NCBI GenBank assembly: GCA_905233525.1
Contig: CAJOEW010000005.1
Location: forward strand, 1-49,401
Direction of reading: 5' to 3'
Source of the DNA: an uncultured Synergistales bacterium
Lineage (GTDB): Bacteria > Synergistota > Synergistia > Synergistales > Aminobacteriaceae
Length of the DNA: 49,401 nucleotides
A model generated the notes under the pieces. That model worked only from the letters and a program-made list of their open reading frames with translations. It ran no database searches and was not told the origin of the DNA. How positions within the stretch are numbered: the stretch's first letter is position 1; each line of letters starts with the position of its first letter. This document shows, piece by piece, positions 8,984-17,558 of this stretch. Both the position numbers and the translations under genes were made by a program.

Positions 8984-9027
8984 TTTCGCACCATTTTTAA
9001 TTTTTAAAACAGGAGTGATTTTTGGTC

Positions 9028-10158
9028 ATGCGTAAGATTTTTGCAGCTGTGCTTTTAATTGCAATGCTGTGTTCGTGTGCATATGCTGATGACGGCGTTA
9101 TTAAGATCGGTGTTTTTAATTGCCTGACTGGTCAAAACGCTTTAGGAGGTCAATTAGAACTCGAAGGTACACAACTCGCTCATAAGCTCATGCCGGAAAT
9201 TTCAGGGAAAAAAGTTGAGCTTATTATCGTTGATAACAAATCTGATAAAGTCGAAGCAGCTAACGCTGTAACAAGATTGATCGAAAATGATAAAGTCTGT
9301 GCAATAATTGGAACGTTCGGATCTTCTCTTGCGATGGCCGGCGGTGAAGTTGCAGAAAAAGCAAAAATTCCAGTAGTCGGAACTTCATGCACAAATCCTT
9401 TAGTAACGCTTGGCAAGAAATATTATTTTAGAGTCTGCTTCATAGATCCTTATCAAGGTGCAGGCGCTGCGACATATGCGTTAAGAAAATTGAATTTTAA
9501 ACGCGCTGCGACTCTTATTGATGTTGCCAGTGATTACAGCGTAGGTCTTGGGACGTTCTTTAAAACTGCTTTTGAAAAAATGGGCGGCGAGATCGTTGCA
9601 GAATTAAAATACAATTCCGGCGATCAGGATTTCACAGCGCAATTAACGGAACTGATCACGAAGAATCCTGATATAGTTTTCTTACCGGCTTATTTTGCTG
9701 AAGGCGCTATAGTTTTAAAACAGGCTAATGAGCTTGGAGCCGAATTTAAATTTATTGGTGCTGACGCTATGGACAATCCGGAGATCGTTACGCTCGGCGG
9801 TGACTCTGTCGAAGGTTTCATGCATACAACTTTCGCTTATGATCCTTCAATGAAAGATATGAATCCGACAGCAAAACAATTCACAGAAGAATGGCGTAAA
9901 GTTCACCCAGATAAAGATCCAAATGCTTTAGCCGCTGTTGGTTATGATGCTTACGTAATGTTAAAAGATGCTATCGAACGCGCCGGAAGTGCTGAACCTG
10001 AAAAAATCCGCGACGCTCTCGAACAAACAAAAGATTTGCCAACTGTAACGGGTATCACTACAATTAACGTAACTCACGATGCAGAAAAAGATATGGGAAT
10101 CGTAGAGATCCGCGACGGCAAAAAAGTTTTCATCGGCACAGTAATACCTGAAAATTAA
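9028..10158 (+). CDS. livK: Branched-chain amino-acid ABC transporter, periplasmic binding protein
   Basis: 376 residues from ATG 9028 (TTG 9022 is the other possible start; the SD AGGAG is 12 or 6 nt away respectively). The signal peptide MRKIFAAVLLIAMLCSCAYA is followed by DDGVIKIGVFNCLTGQNALGG, the start of type I periplasmic-binding (LivJ/LivK) proteins. IIGTFGSSLAMA, PVVGTSCTNPLVT and VGYDAYVMLKDAIERA are typical lobes and hinge segments. The SCAYA region also has a Cys that might act as a lipobox, but AYA-DD cleavage looks better. It is separated from livHMGF by a terminator, which would give an excess of binding protein over permease. Confidence 0.95.
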   Translation: MRKIFAAVLLIAMLCSCAYADDGVIKIGVFNCLTGQNALGGQLELEGTQLAHKLMPEISGKKVELIIVDNKSDKVEAANAVTRLIENDKVCAIIGTFGSSLAMAGGEVAEKAKIPVVGTSCTNPLVTLGKKYYFRVCFIDPYQGAGAATYALRKLNFKRAATLIDVASDYSVGLGTFFKTAFEKMGGEIVAELKYNSGDQDFTAQLTELITKNPDIVFLPAYFAEGAIVLKQANELGAEFKFIGADAMDNPEIVTLGGDSVEGFMHTTFAYDPSMKDMNPTAKQFTEEWRKVHPDKDPNALAAVGYDAYVMLKDAIERAGSAEPEKIRDALEQTKDLPTVTGITTINVTHDAEKDMGIVEIRDGKKVFIGTVIPEN

Positions 10159-10182
10159 TTTTTGGAACGACTGTTTTTTTCG

Positions 10183-10218
10183 AGGGAGGGAATTTTTTTT
10201 TCAAACCTCCCTTTTTTT
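10183..10218 (+). terminator. Rho-independent terminator between livK and livH
   Basis: AGGGAGG (10183-10189) pairs with CCTCCCT (10206-10212) and is followed by a run of T. Read-through would be needed to express livHMGF from the livK promoter, as no strong new promoter is seen before livH. Confidence 0.85.
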
Positions 10219-10256
10219 ATTTTCAAATTTTATTTTTTAAACAGGAGGCCATTTTT

Positions 10257-11153
10257 TTGACTCTGAATATTTTTGTGCAGCATTTTGTAAACGCATTGAG
10301 CTTAGGATCTTTATACGGGCTTATATCGATCGGCTATACAATGGTTTACGGAATATTGAGGCTTATAAATTTTGCGCACGGAGATATTTTTATGCTCGGT
10401 GCTTATTTTGTTTTTTTCGCAACGATCGTATATAAATTAAACTGGATTTTAGGAGTAATCATTGCGATCGCTGCCACAACTATTTGCGGATTGCTTGTCG
10501 ATCGAATTGCTTACAGGCCGTTACGTCAAGCTCCTAGAATATCAGCTTTAATCAGTGCGATCGGAGTATCATTCTTTATTGAAAATTTCGCTGTCGTTGT
10601 TTTCACAGGTATGCCGCGTCCTGTTGTTCAGCCGAAAATTTTAATGAAGCCGATAATTTTGCCTAATAAAGTCCGTTTGATTCCTTTAGGGATTCTCGTG
10701 CCTGTTGTAGCGTTTATACTTGTTGCTGCGTTATTATGGCTGTTGTATAAAACTAAACCAGGTTTGGCCATGCGCGCGATATCTTTTGATATTGAGACTA
10801 CTAGAATGTTAGGTGTAGACGTAAATAAAATTATTGCGCTTGCGTTTGGATTAGGATCGGCTTTAGCTGCTGTAGCTGGTATATTATGGGCGCTCCGTTA
10901 TCCTAGAGTTGAGCCGTTTATGGGAATGACACCGGGCATTAAGGCATTTATCGCGGCTGTTTTTGGCGGTATAGGTTCAATTCCGGGAGCTATGATCGGA
11001 GGAATTATATTAGGCTTTGTTGAAATAATGTCAGTCGCGTTTTTTCCGAATCTTTCAGGATATAAAGATGCCTTTGCGTTTTTCTTGCTGATAGTGATTT
11101 TATTATTCAAGCCGACCGGAATTTTAGGATCGAAGATCGAGGACAAAATATAA
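10257..11153 (+). CDS. livH: Branched-chain amino-acid ABC transporter permease LivH
   Basis: 298 residues. Inner-membrane permease with about eight hydrophobic segments. GLISIGYTMVYGILRLINFAHGDIFMLGAY near the start is the LivH signature. AFGLGSALAAVAGILWALRYPRVEPFMGMTPGIKAFIAAVFGGIGSIPGA is the EAA-loop region that contacts the ATPases. The start is TTG 10257, supported by GGAGG 8 nt upstream. The stop overlaps the livM start (TAATG). Partner of the fused LivM-LivG and of LivF. Confidence 0.95.
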   Translation: MTLNIFVQHFVNALSLGSLYGLISIGYTMVYGILRLINFAHGDIFMLGAYFVFFATIVYKLNWILGVIIAIAATTICGLLVDRIAYRPLRQAPRISALISAIGVSFFIENFAVVVFTGMPRPVVQPKILMKPIILPNKVRLIPLGILVPVVAFILVAALLWLLYKTKPGLAMRAISFDIETTRMLGVDVNKIIALAFGLGSALAAVAGILWALRYPRVEPFMGMTPGIKAFIAAVFGGIGSIPGAMIGGIILGFVEIMSVAFFPNLSGYKDAFAFFLLIVILLFKPTGILGSKIEDKI

Positions 11154-13006
11154 TGCATAAAACAAGAAATCTAATTTTAACGGTCATATCTGTAATTTTA
11201 TTTGCGTTGTTTTTAAATAAAGCTCCTGAAATTTTAAACGGATATTGGTTAAGAATTTTTAATCTCATCGCAATAAATGCAATACTGGCATTAAGTCTGA
11301 ATCTAATTTACGGAATAACAGGTATGTTTTCGCTTGGCCATGCAGGATTTATGGCTATAGGTGCTTATGTTTCAGCGTTGTTAATTCTTCCGCCGGCTCA
11401 AAAGGCTGCGATGTGGATATTAGAGCCTATTTATCCGTTTATGTTAAATTTGAACACGCCTTTTATAATTTCGTTAATAATAGCTGGAATTGCGGCGGCA
11501 TTTTTTGGAATGTTAGTAGCGATTCCTGTATTGAGATTGGGCGGAGATTATTTAGGGATTGCTACGTTAGGATTTGCCGAAATAATCAGGATCATTATTA
11601 CGAATATGACCAGGCTTACAAATGGATCGTTAGGCTTAAAAGGTATTCCTGCGTATACGGATTTATATATGTCATGGGGATGTTTCGCCGTAATTTTATT
11701 ATGTACTGTGTGCATGTTAAACAGCAATTTCGGAAATATTTTGCGTGCTGTCCGTGATGATGAAGTTGCCGCGAAAATGATGGGCGTTAATATTTTTAAA
11801 GTTAAAGTCATCGCGTTTACATTAGGATGTTTTGGAGCAGGTTTAGGCGGTGCTTTAATGGGTAATTTAATCACTACGATCGATCCTAAAATGTTCATGA
11901 TCACTCAGACATATAATATTTTAATGATAATCGTTGTCGGAGGTCTAGGATCTGTAACAGGTTCGATAATCGGATCATTTCTTATAACGATAATGCTCGA
12001 GTGGTTAAGATTTGTGGAGAATCCTATAACGATCGGCAGCTTTGAAATTCCAGGAATACCAGGAATGCGAATGGTAATATTTTCGTTACTGCTGATAGTC
12101 GTGATAATTTTCAGGCGCGAGGGAATTATGGGCACTCGTGAATTTTCATGGGATATATTTTTTCCGAAGAGTAAGGCTAAAAAATCAAAGCCAGTTCAAA
12201 ATTATGATCACGTCCTTGAAGTCGAACACGTTAAATTAAAATTCGGAGGCTTGACAGCGATCGAAGATTTAAATTTCAACATTGACGCAGGTCAAATAAT
12301 TGGTTTAATCGGACCGAACGGTGCAGGCAAAACATCAGCCTTTAATGTAATCAGCGGATTCTATAAACCAACTGAAGGCCGGATAAAATTTTTAGGTAAA
12401 CAAATCGGCGGATTGAGTCCCGATCAAGTTTGTAAAGCCGGAATGAGCAGGACATTTCAAAATATAAGATTATTCGGAACTGAAACGGCGTTACAAAATG
12501 TTACAGTAGGATCTTGGGTGCGTCAGAAAAATTCATGGTGGATGAGCTTATTGCCGTTTATATTCACTGATGTATTACGTGAAGACAGCGAGATGAAAAC
12601 TCAGGCAATGAATTTATTAGAGCAGCTCGGATTATCAGAATACGCAAATGAAAAAGCTTCAGCCTTACCATACGGAGCGCAGCGCAGATTAGAAATAGCA
12701 CGTGCTTTAGGAACGCGGCCTAAATTTTTATTACTTGATGAGCCTGCCGCAGGAATGAATCCGAATGAAAGCCATGAGCTTATGGAATTTATAAAACGTT
12801 TACGCGATGAATTTAAGCTTACGATTTTGTTAATTGAGCACGATATGAAAGTTGTTATGAACGTCTGCGATTATATTCATGTATTAGATCAGGGTGTTCA
12901 CATTGCTCAGGGCACGCCGTCCGAAATCAGAGCTAATAAAAAAGTAATCGAAGCATATTTAGGTGCAGGAGCTTCATCTGAAAATTCACAGGAGGCTAAA
13001 TTTTAG
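11153..13006 (+). CDS. Fused LivM permease and LivG ATPase of the branched-chain amino-acid transporter
   Basis: 617 residues in one uninterrupted frame. Residues 1 to about 325 are a LivM permease: hydrophobic segments, LSLNLIYGITGMFSLGHAGFMAIGAY, and GGLGSVTGSIIGSF. A short Lys-rich linker (SKAKKSKPVQ) follows near 345. From about 355 comes a LivG ATPase with Walker A GPNGAGKT near 385, the LivG-typical GMSRTFQNIRLF, the signature-like LPYGAQRRLEIARALG, Walker B FLLLDEPAAGMNP and the switch IEHDMK. In most bacteria LivM and LivG are separate. The frame is open through the junction, so this looks like a real fusion. One transporter would thus hold one LivF and one tethered LivG. Confidence 0.93.
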   Translation: MHKTRNLILTVISVILFALFLNKAPEILNGYWLRIFNLIAINAILALSLNLIYGITGMFSLGHAGFMAIGAYVSALLILPPAQKAAMWILEPIYPFMLNLNTPFIISLIIAGIAAAFFGMLVAIPVLRLGGDYLGIATLGFAEIIRIIITNMTRLTNGSLGLKGIPAYTDLYMSWGCFAVILLCTVCMLNSNFGNILRAVRDDEVAAKMMGVNIFKVKVIAFTLGCFGAGLGGALMGNLITTIDPKMFMITQTYNILMIIVVGGLGSVTGSIIGSFLITIMLEWLRFVENPITIGSFEIPGIPGMRMVIFSLLLIVVIIFRREGIMGTREFSWDIFFPKSKAKKSKPVQNYDHVLEVEHVKLKFGGLTAIEDLNFNIDAGQIIGLIGPNGAGKTSAFNVISGFYKPTEGRIKFLGKQIGGLSPDQVCKAGMSRTFQNIRLFGTETALQNVTVGSWVRQKNSWWMSLLPFIFTDVLREDSEMKTQAMNLLEQLGLSEYANEKASALPYGAQRRLEIARALGTRPKFLLLDEPAAGMNPNESHELMEFIKRLRDEFKLTILLIEHDMKVVMNVCDYIHVLDQGVHIAQGTPSEIRANKKVIEAYLGAGASSENSQEAKF

Positions 13007-13009
13007 GAC

Positions 13010-13729
13010 ATGCTTAAAATAAACGACTTAAATATTTTTTATGGAGCTATTCATGCTGTCAGAAACGTATCACTTGAAATTCAGCAGGGCGATATTGTTA
13101 CGTTAATCGGTGCTAACGGTGCAGGTAAATCGAGCGTAATAAGATCAATCATGGGACTCGTAAAGATCAATTCAGGCGAAATTATATACACTCCTAAAAA
13201 TGGCAAGCCTGTAAATATTTCAAATATGCCTGTTGAAAACCGCGTTAAATCAGGAATCGCATTAAGTCCTGAAGGCCGGCGAATACTTCCTCAATTAACT
13301 GTTGAAGAAAATTTAAAATTAGGAGCATATATCCGTAACGATGTATCAGGAATTTTGAGCGATATTGATTATGTTTACACGTTGTTCCCAAGATTGAAGG
13401 AGCGCCGAAAACAAAAAGGCAGCACATTATCAGGAGGCGAGCAGCAAATGTTAGCATTAGGCCGCGCTTTAATGAGTCGTCCTGATTTGCTTATGCTTGA
13501 TGAACCGAGCTTAGGACTTGCGCCGATTTTGGTTGACGAAGTATTTGAAATTATCCGTGAAATAAATTCGCAAGGTAAAACAATTTTACTTGTTGAACAA
13601 AACGCCTGGGCAGCTTTGAAAATTGCGAAACGAGCTTATGTTTTAGAGACCGGCTCAATAAATATATCAGGTACAGGCCAAGAATTATTAAACGATCCAA
13701 AAATCAGAGCTGCTTATTTAGGCGGTTAA
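13010..13729 (+). CDS. livF: Branched-chain amino-acid ABC transporter ATPase LivF
   Basis: 239 residues, normal for LivF. Walker A GANGAGKSS near residue 37, signature LSGGEQQMLALGRALMSRP near 140, Walker B LLMLDEPSLGLAP and the switch region LLVEQNAWAALK near 195 are all present. VENRVKSGIALSPEGRRIL is typical of LivF rather than LivG. It starts 3 nt after the fused livM-livG stop; GGAGG is 14 nt upstream. Last gene of the liv operon, ending at a strong terminator. Confidence 0.96.
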   Translation: MLKINDLNIFYGAIHAVRNVSLEIQQGDIVTLIGANGAGKSSVIRSIMGLVKINSGEIIYTPKNGKPVNISNMPVENRVKSGIALSPEGRRILPQLTVEENLKLGAYIRNDVSGILSDIDYVYTLFPRLKERRKQKGSTLSGGEQQMLALGRALMSRPDLLMLDEPSLGLAPILVDEVFEIIREINSQGKTILLVEQNAWAALKIAKRAYVLETGSINISGTGQELLNDPKIRAAYLGG

Positions 13730-13745
13730 TGTTTAAAAAAATATT

Positions 13746-13774
13746 CCTCCTCGTTTTTTTGCGGGGAGGTTTTC
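13746..13774. terminator. Bidirectional terminator between livF and argH
   Basis: CCTCCTCG (13746-13753) pairs with CGGGGAGG (13762-13769; one wobble). A T-run follows on the plus strand and AATATTTTTTT on the minus strand, so it can end both convergent genes. Confidence 0.85.
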
Positions 13775-13776
13775 CA

Positions 13777-15147
13777 TTAAGCTAACATCTTCAAACGCTC
13801 GCGGCCTTCGTTAATTTGTAAAGCTACTTGCTCAAATCCTGTACCGCCGTAAATATTTCTGCGTTTCACACTTTCAAACGGTGTCAAAATTTTTAACATA
13901 TCTTCATCAGCAGCAGGCATAAATTTTTTAAATTGCTCCAGTGTTAAATCGCTGAACTTCAAATTATTTTCAATACACCAGCCTGTTAATTTGCCTGTCT
14001 GAAAATGTGCATCTCTGAAAGGTACGCCGCGCATTACTAAATATTCGGCTATGTCCGTAGCTAATGAATATCCTTTTTCAAGAGTCGCAAGCGCTGATTT
14101 TTCGTCTACGTCAACTTTTTCAAGCAAGGCGCTCAAAATTTTTATAACACTCTCAACAGTGTCAATTGACTGCCATAAACAACGCTTATCTTCTTGAAGA
14201 TCTCTGTTATATGTCATTGGTAAGGCTTTTAAATTTATTACAAGATCCAACATTTGAGCGATAATATTTCCTGTTTTGCCGCGGGCTAATTCTAAAACAT
14301 CAGGATTTTTTTTCTGAGGCATCATACTTGAACCGGTGCAAAATTCATCAGGTAAAATTATCCAGCCGAATTCTTGCGAGTTCCAAATTATTAAATCATT
14401 ACACAATCTCGAAACATGTAACGCAAATTCACACGCAAAAAAATGATAATCAAGCATATAATCGCGTTGCGCTACTGTGTCAAGGCTGTTGCGAGTCGGT
14501 GCCGTGAAATTTAATAGCTTCGATGTTAATTCACGATCGATCGGTAATGTTGAACCTGCTAAGGCTCCAGCTCCTAACGGACATTCATTTAAATTTTCAA
14601 GAGCAAAATTTAATTTTTTATAATCACGCATAAACGCCTCAAACCATGACAGCCAATAATGTCCCATTGAGATCGGCTGTGCTTGTTGTAAATGCGTATA
14701 GCCCGGAATGATCGCGCCTTTATGTTTATCTGCGTTATCAAGAATTATTTCAAGCAAAATTTTTAACACGTCTTTAATTTTTAACAAACGCTCGCGCAAA
14801 TATAACCGTGTAGTCGTTGCAACTTGATCATTACGGCTTCTTGCTGTGTGTAATTTCGATCCTAGAGGTTCAATTTGAGTCAAGCGCGCTTCTATATTCA
14901 TATGAACGTCTTCAAGATCGATCGACGGCGTAAATTTTCCTGAGTTAATTTCATCAAGCACTTTATTTAATCCTGCTTCGATCTTTTCGGCTTCGTCAGG
15001 TTTTAATATCCCTGTTTGAGCCAGCATTTTTACGTGAGCTATACTGCCCTGAATATCACAAGCATACATTCTGAAATCAATATCAAGCGATTGTGTAAAG
15101 TCCTGTACTATTTTCGCAGTGTCATGTTTAAATCTTCCGTGCCACAT
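13777..15147 (-). CDS. argH: Argininosuccinate lyase
   Basis: 456 residues, full length. It splits argininosuccinate to arginine and fumarate in the last step of arginine synthesis. The fumarase/ASL signature GSSMMPQKKNPD is near residue 270 and includes the catalytic-loop serine region. DVHMNIEARL and HTARSRNDQ near residues 80-110 and YTHLQQAQP near 155 are family motifs. SD GGAGG lies 13-14 nt before the ATG. It stands alone on the minus strand, without argG. It is divergent from mazG across a 156-nt gap. Confidence 0.97.
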   Translation of the reverse strand: MWHGRFKHDTAKIVQDFTQSLDIDFRMYACDIQGSIAHVKMLAQTGILKPDEAEKIEAGLNKVLDEINSGKFTPSIDLEDVHMNIEARLTQIEPLGSKLHTARSRNDQVATTTRLYLRERLLKIKDVLKILLEIILDNADKHKGAIIPGYTHLQQAQPISMGHYWLSWFEAFMRDYKKLNFALENLNECPLGAGALAGSTLPIDRELTSKLLNFTAPTRNSLDTVAQRDYMLDYHFFACEFALHVSRLCNDLIIWNSQEFGWIILPDEFCTGSSMMPQKKNPDVLELARGKTGNIIAQMLDLVINLKALPMTYNRDLQEDKRCLWQSIDTVESVIKILSALLEKVDVDEKSALATLEKGYSLATDIAEYLVMRGVPFRDAHFQTGKLTGWCIENNLKFSDLTLEQFKKFMPAADEDMLKILTPFESVKRRNIYGGTGFEQVALQINEGRERLKMLA

Positions 15148-15265
15148 TTTTATTAAAATCCTCCGTTTAAATTTTCGAGTGAGATCCTAGCATAAAAATT
15201 TTTATAAATTTTCAAGACTTGCAAAATATTTAAACACGATCTCAATATCTCAAAAGATATAAAAA

Positions 15266-15274
15266 TGTTATGAT
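15266..15274 (+). promoter_or_regulatory. Extended -10 upstream of mazG
   Basis: TGTTATGAT fits the TGn extended -10 pattern. It lies 14 nt before the AGGAGGT SD of mazG, so the leader would be about 20-25 nt. No clear -35 is present. Confidence 0.45.
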
Positions 15275-15303
15275 CTCCGAAAAATTCAGGAGGTATATAA
15301 AAA

Positions 15304-16107
15304 ATTCATTATTTCGATGAGATCGTAAACATACTTGAAAAATTACGCGCTCCTGACGGCTGCCCATGGGACAGAAAACAAACGCTCGAAACTTTACGCA
15401 AACCTATCACAGAAGAAGCTTACGAGCTTGCTGACGCTATCACTAAAAATAATATCGCAAATATCAAAGAAGAAGCCGGAGATTTATTATTACAAGTCGT
15501 CTTCGTTGCAACGCTCGCTAAAGAACAAAATTATTTCTCAATGCCCGATATCGTCCGTTCTTTGTGCGATAAACTGATTCGCCGTCATCCTCATGTGTTC
15601 GGAAATGTTAAAGCTGATACAAGTGAAGAGGTCTTGAAAAATTGGGAACGTATCAAATCTGAAGAACGTAAAGAAAAAAATCAGGACGACTCAATTTTAT
15701 CAGGCGTTCCAAATGGTTTGCCGCCTCTCTTGAAAGCTGACAGATTACAGGCTAAAGCTCAGCACATCGGATTTGATTGGCCGCTTGGTGATAATACGCC
15801 GATGTTCGAAAAATTAGACGAAGAAATCCAGGAATTTAAAGACGCTGTCAACGAAAATAATCAAGCTCACATGTCCGAAGAGTTAGGCGATATATTATTC
15901 ATGATCGTAAATATCGCACGGCGTTTTAAAATTAATGCCGACTCAGCTTTATCAAGTGTGTGTGAAAAATTTAAAGCCAGATTCAATTTCATGGAACGCG
16001 CTGCAAAAGAACAAGGCTTTAATTTATCGGACTGCAGCTTAGAAAAATTAGATGACCTTTGGAACAAAGCTAAGGTTAATTTAAAAAATTCAAGTATAAT
16101 GAACTAA
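15304..16107 (+). CDS. mazG: Nucleoside triphosphate pyrophosphohydrolase MazG, apparent ATT start
   Basis: 267 residues from ATT 15304; the track entry at 15541 is only the downstream part. The protein begins (M)HYFDEIVNILEKLRAPDGCPWDRKQT, the conserved MazG N-terminus. EEAYELADAI and EEAGDLLLQVVF form the first catalytic helices; the second MazG domain has EEIQEFKDAV and EELGDILFMIVN near 180-200. Between the in-frame stop at 15298 and codon 80 there is no ATG, GTG or TTG, yet the conserved domain is intact. SD AGGAGGT sits 9 nt before the ATT. AUU initiation is the simplest reading. It hydrolyses (d)NTPs, and this matters here because rdgB in the same window is broken. Confidence 0.93.
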   Translation: MHYFDEIVNILEKLRAPDGCPWDRKQTLETLRKPITEEAYELADAITKNNIANIKEEAGDLLLQVVFVATLAKEQNYFSMPDIVRSLCDKLIRRHPHVFGNVKADTSEEVLKNWERIKSEERKEKNQDDSILSGVPNGLPPLLKADRLQAKAQHIGFDWPLGDNTPMFEKLDEEIQEFKDAVNENNQAHMSEELGDILFMIVNIARRFKINADSALSSVCEKFKARFNFMERAAKEQGFNLSDCSLEKLDDLWNKAKVNLKNSSIMN

Positions 16108-16142
16108 ACATTAAAGCACTAAAAACAGGAGGTAATTTTTTT

Positions 16143-17552
16143 ATGGCGGAAGGAAGCAAAGCAAAAAGACCTGTACGCGTTACTGAAACAGTTTTGCGCG
16201 ACGCTCATCAGTCCTTAATTGCTACGAGAATGACAACGAATGATATGCTCCCGATAATTGAAAAGATGGATGAGGCCGGTTATTGGGCGCTGGAAATGTG
16301 GGGAGGAGCTACGTTTGATTCTTGTATGAGATTTCTTGATGAAGATCCTTGGGAACGTTTACGCCTGATCAGATCAAGAGTTAAGAAAGCAAAATTACAA
16401 ATGCTCCTGCGCGGTCAAAATCTCGTCGGTTATAGACATTATGCTGATGACGTTGTTCGCGAGTTCGTAAAAAAAGCCGTCGCTAATGGTATTGATATCG
16501 TCCGTGTGTTTGACGCTTTGAACGATTTACGCAATGTTGAAATCGCTGCCGACCAGGTTAAAAAAGAAGGCGCTCATTTGCAGTTATGTATCGCTTATAC
16601 TTTATCGCCTGTTCATACTCTTGAAGCGTTCGCTAACATGGCCAAACAAATGACTGAGATGGGTGCTGACTCGATCGCAATAAAAGATATGGCAGGTTTA
16701 TTAAGTCCCGGCGATTGTATAAAACTCGTTAAAGCTATTAAAGCTAAAACAAATGTACCGATCGAATTACATAGCCATTACACAACAGGTCTCGCAAGCA
16801 TGATGTATTTCGCAGGAGTTGAAGCCGGAGCCGATATTATTGATACAGCTATTTCACCTTTTGCTCTCGGAACAAGCCAGCCTCCGACAGAATCAATGGT
16901 CGCTGCTCTCGCTGGTACTGAATGGGATACAGGAATCGAGATCTCCAAATTATTGCCGGTCTGTGAACATTTCAAAGGCTTGCGCGAGAAATATAAAAAC
17001 TTGTTACCGGAAATCGCAGGCGTTAATATAAATATCCTGCGTTACCAGATTCCTGGCGGTATGTATTCAAACATGGTCAATCAGTTAAAAGAAATGAACG
17101 CTATTGATAAACTTGAGGACGTTTTAAAAGAAGTACCTGTAGTTCGTGAGGCAATGGGTTATCCTCCGTTGGTAACGCCTAGCAGCCAAATGGTCGGAAC
17201 TCAAGCTACAATGAACGTATTGAGCGGACGCTGGAAAATTTTCCCGAAAGAAATCCGCCAATATTTCTTAGGTTATTATGGAATGCCGCCCGCACCGTTT
17301 GATAAAGAAGTCCAGAAAATGGCAATCGGAAAAGAAGAACCTATCACTTGCAGACCAGGCGAAAAAATAGCTCCTGAAATGGAACAAGCACGCAAAGACT
17401 CTGAACCATGGGCAACACAACCTGAAGACGCTTTAACATGGATAATGTTCCCTCAAGTCGCTAAAGAGTTTTTACCGAAAAAATATGCCCGTCTCCACAA
17501 GCGCGATGTAGGACTTCAAAAGACAGAAGATCCGGCAGCTTATCCAGTATAA
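16143..17552 (+). CDS. Biotin-dependent carboxyltransferase subunit (oxaloacetate decarboxylase alpha / transcarboxylase 5S type)
   Basis: 469 residues. TIM-barrel carboxyltransferase: RDAHQSLIATRM near residues 19-30 carries metal and substrate residues, the catalytic lysine is in IAIKDMAGLL near 183, and ELHSHYTTG near 210 provides metal-binding histidines. A PYC_OADA-like region follows to about 440. The chain ends at HKRDVGLQKTEDPAAYPV with no biotinyl domain and no AMKM motif, so the biotin carrier must be a separate protein. No beta (membrane) subunit is nearby. It could serve oxaloacetate decarboxylase, methylmalonyl-CoA carboxyltransferase or pyruvate carboxylase. GGAGG is 10 nt before the ATG. 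Confidence 0.88.
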   Translation: MAEGSKAKRPVRVTETVLRDAHQSLIATRMTTNDMLPIIEKMDEAGYWALEMWGGATFDSCMRFLDEDPWERLRLIRSRVKKAKLQMLLRGQNLVGYRHYADDVVREFVKKAVANGIDIVRVFDALNDLRNVEIAADQVKKEGAHLQLCIAYTLSPVHTLEAFANMAKQMTEMGADSIAIKDMAGLLSPGDCIKLVKAIKAKTNVPIELHSHYTTGLASMMYFAGVEAGADIIDTAISPFALGTSQPPTESMVAALAGTEWDTGIEISKLLPVCEHFKGLREKYKNLLPEIAGVNINILRYQIPGGMYSNMVNQLKEMNAIDKLEDVLKEVPVVREAMGYPPLVTPSSQMVGTQATMNVLSGRWKIFPKEIRQYFLGYYGMPPAPFDKEVQKMAIGKEEPITCRPGEKIAPEMEQARKDSEPWATQPEDALTWIMFPQVAKEFLPKKYARLHKRDVGLQKTEDPAAYPV

Positions 17553-17558
17553 AAAATT

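Noticed and set aside
11413-11757. Plus-strand ORF within the LivM domain
   Set aside because: Alternate frame of the LivM-LivG fusion; Cys/Tyr-rich nonsense composition.
15148-15303. T-box or arginine-responsive leader before argH
   Set aside because: No T-box sequence, no leader hairpin series and no clear ARG box could be seen in the 156-nt gap.
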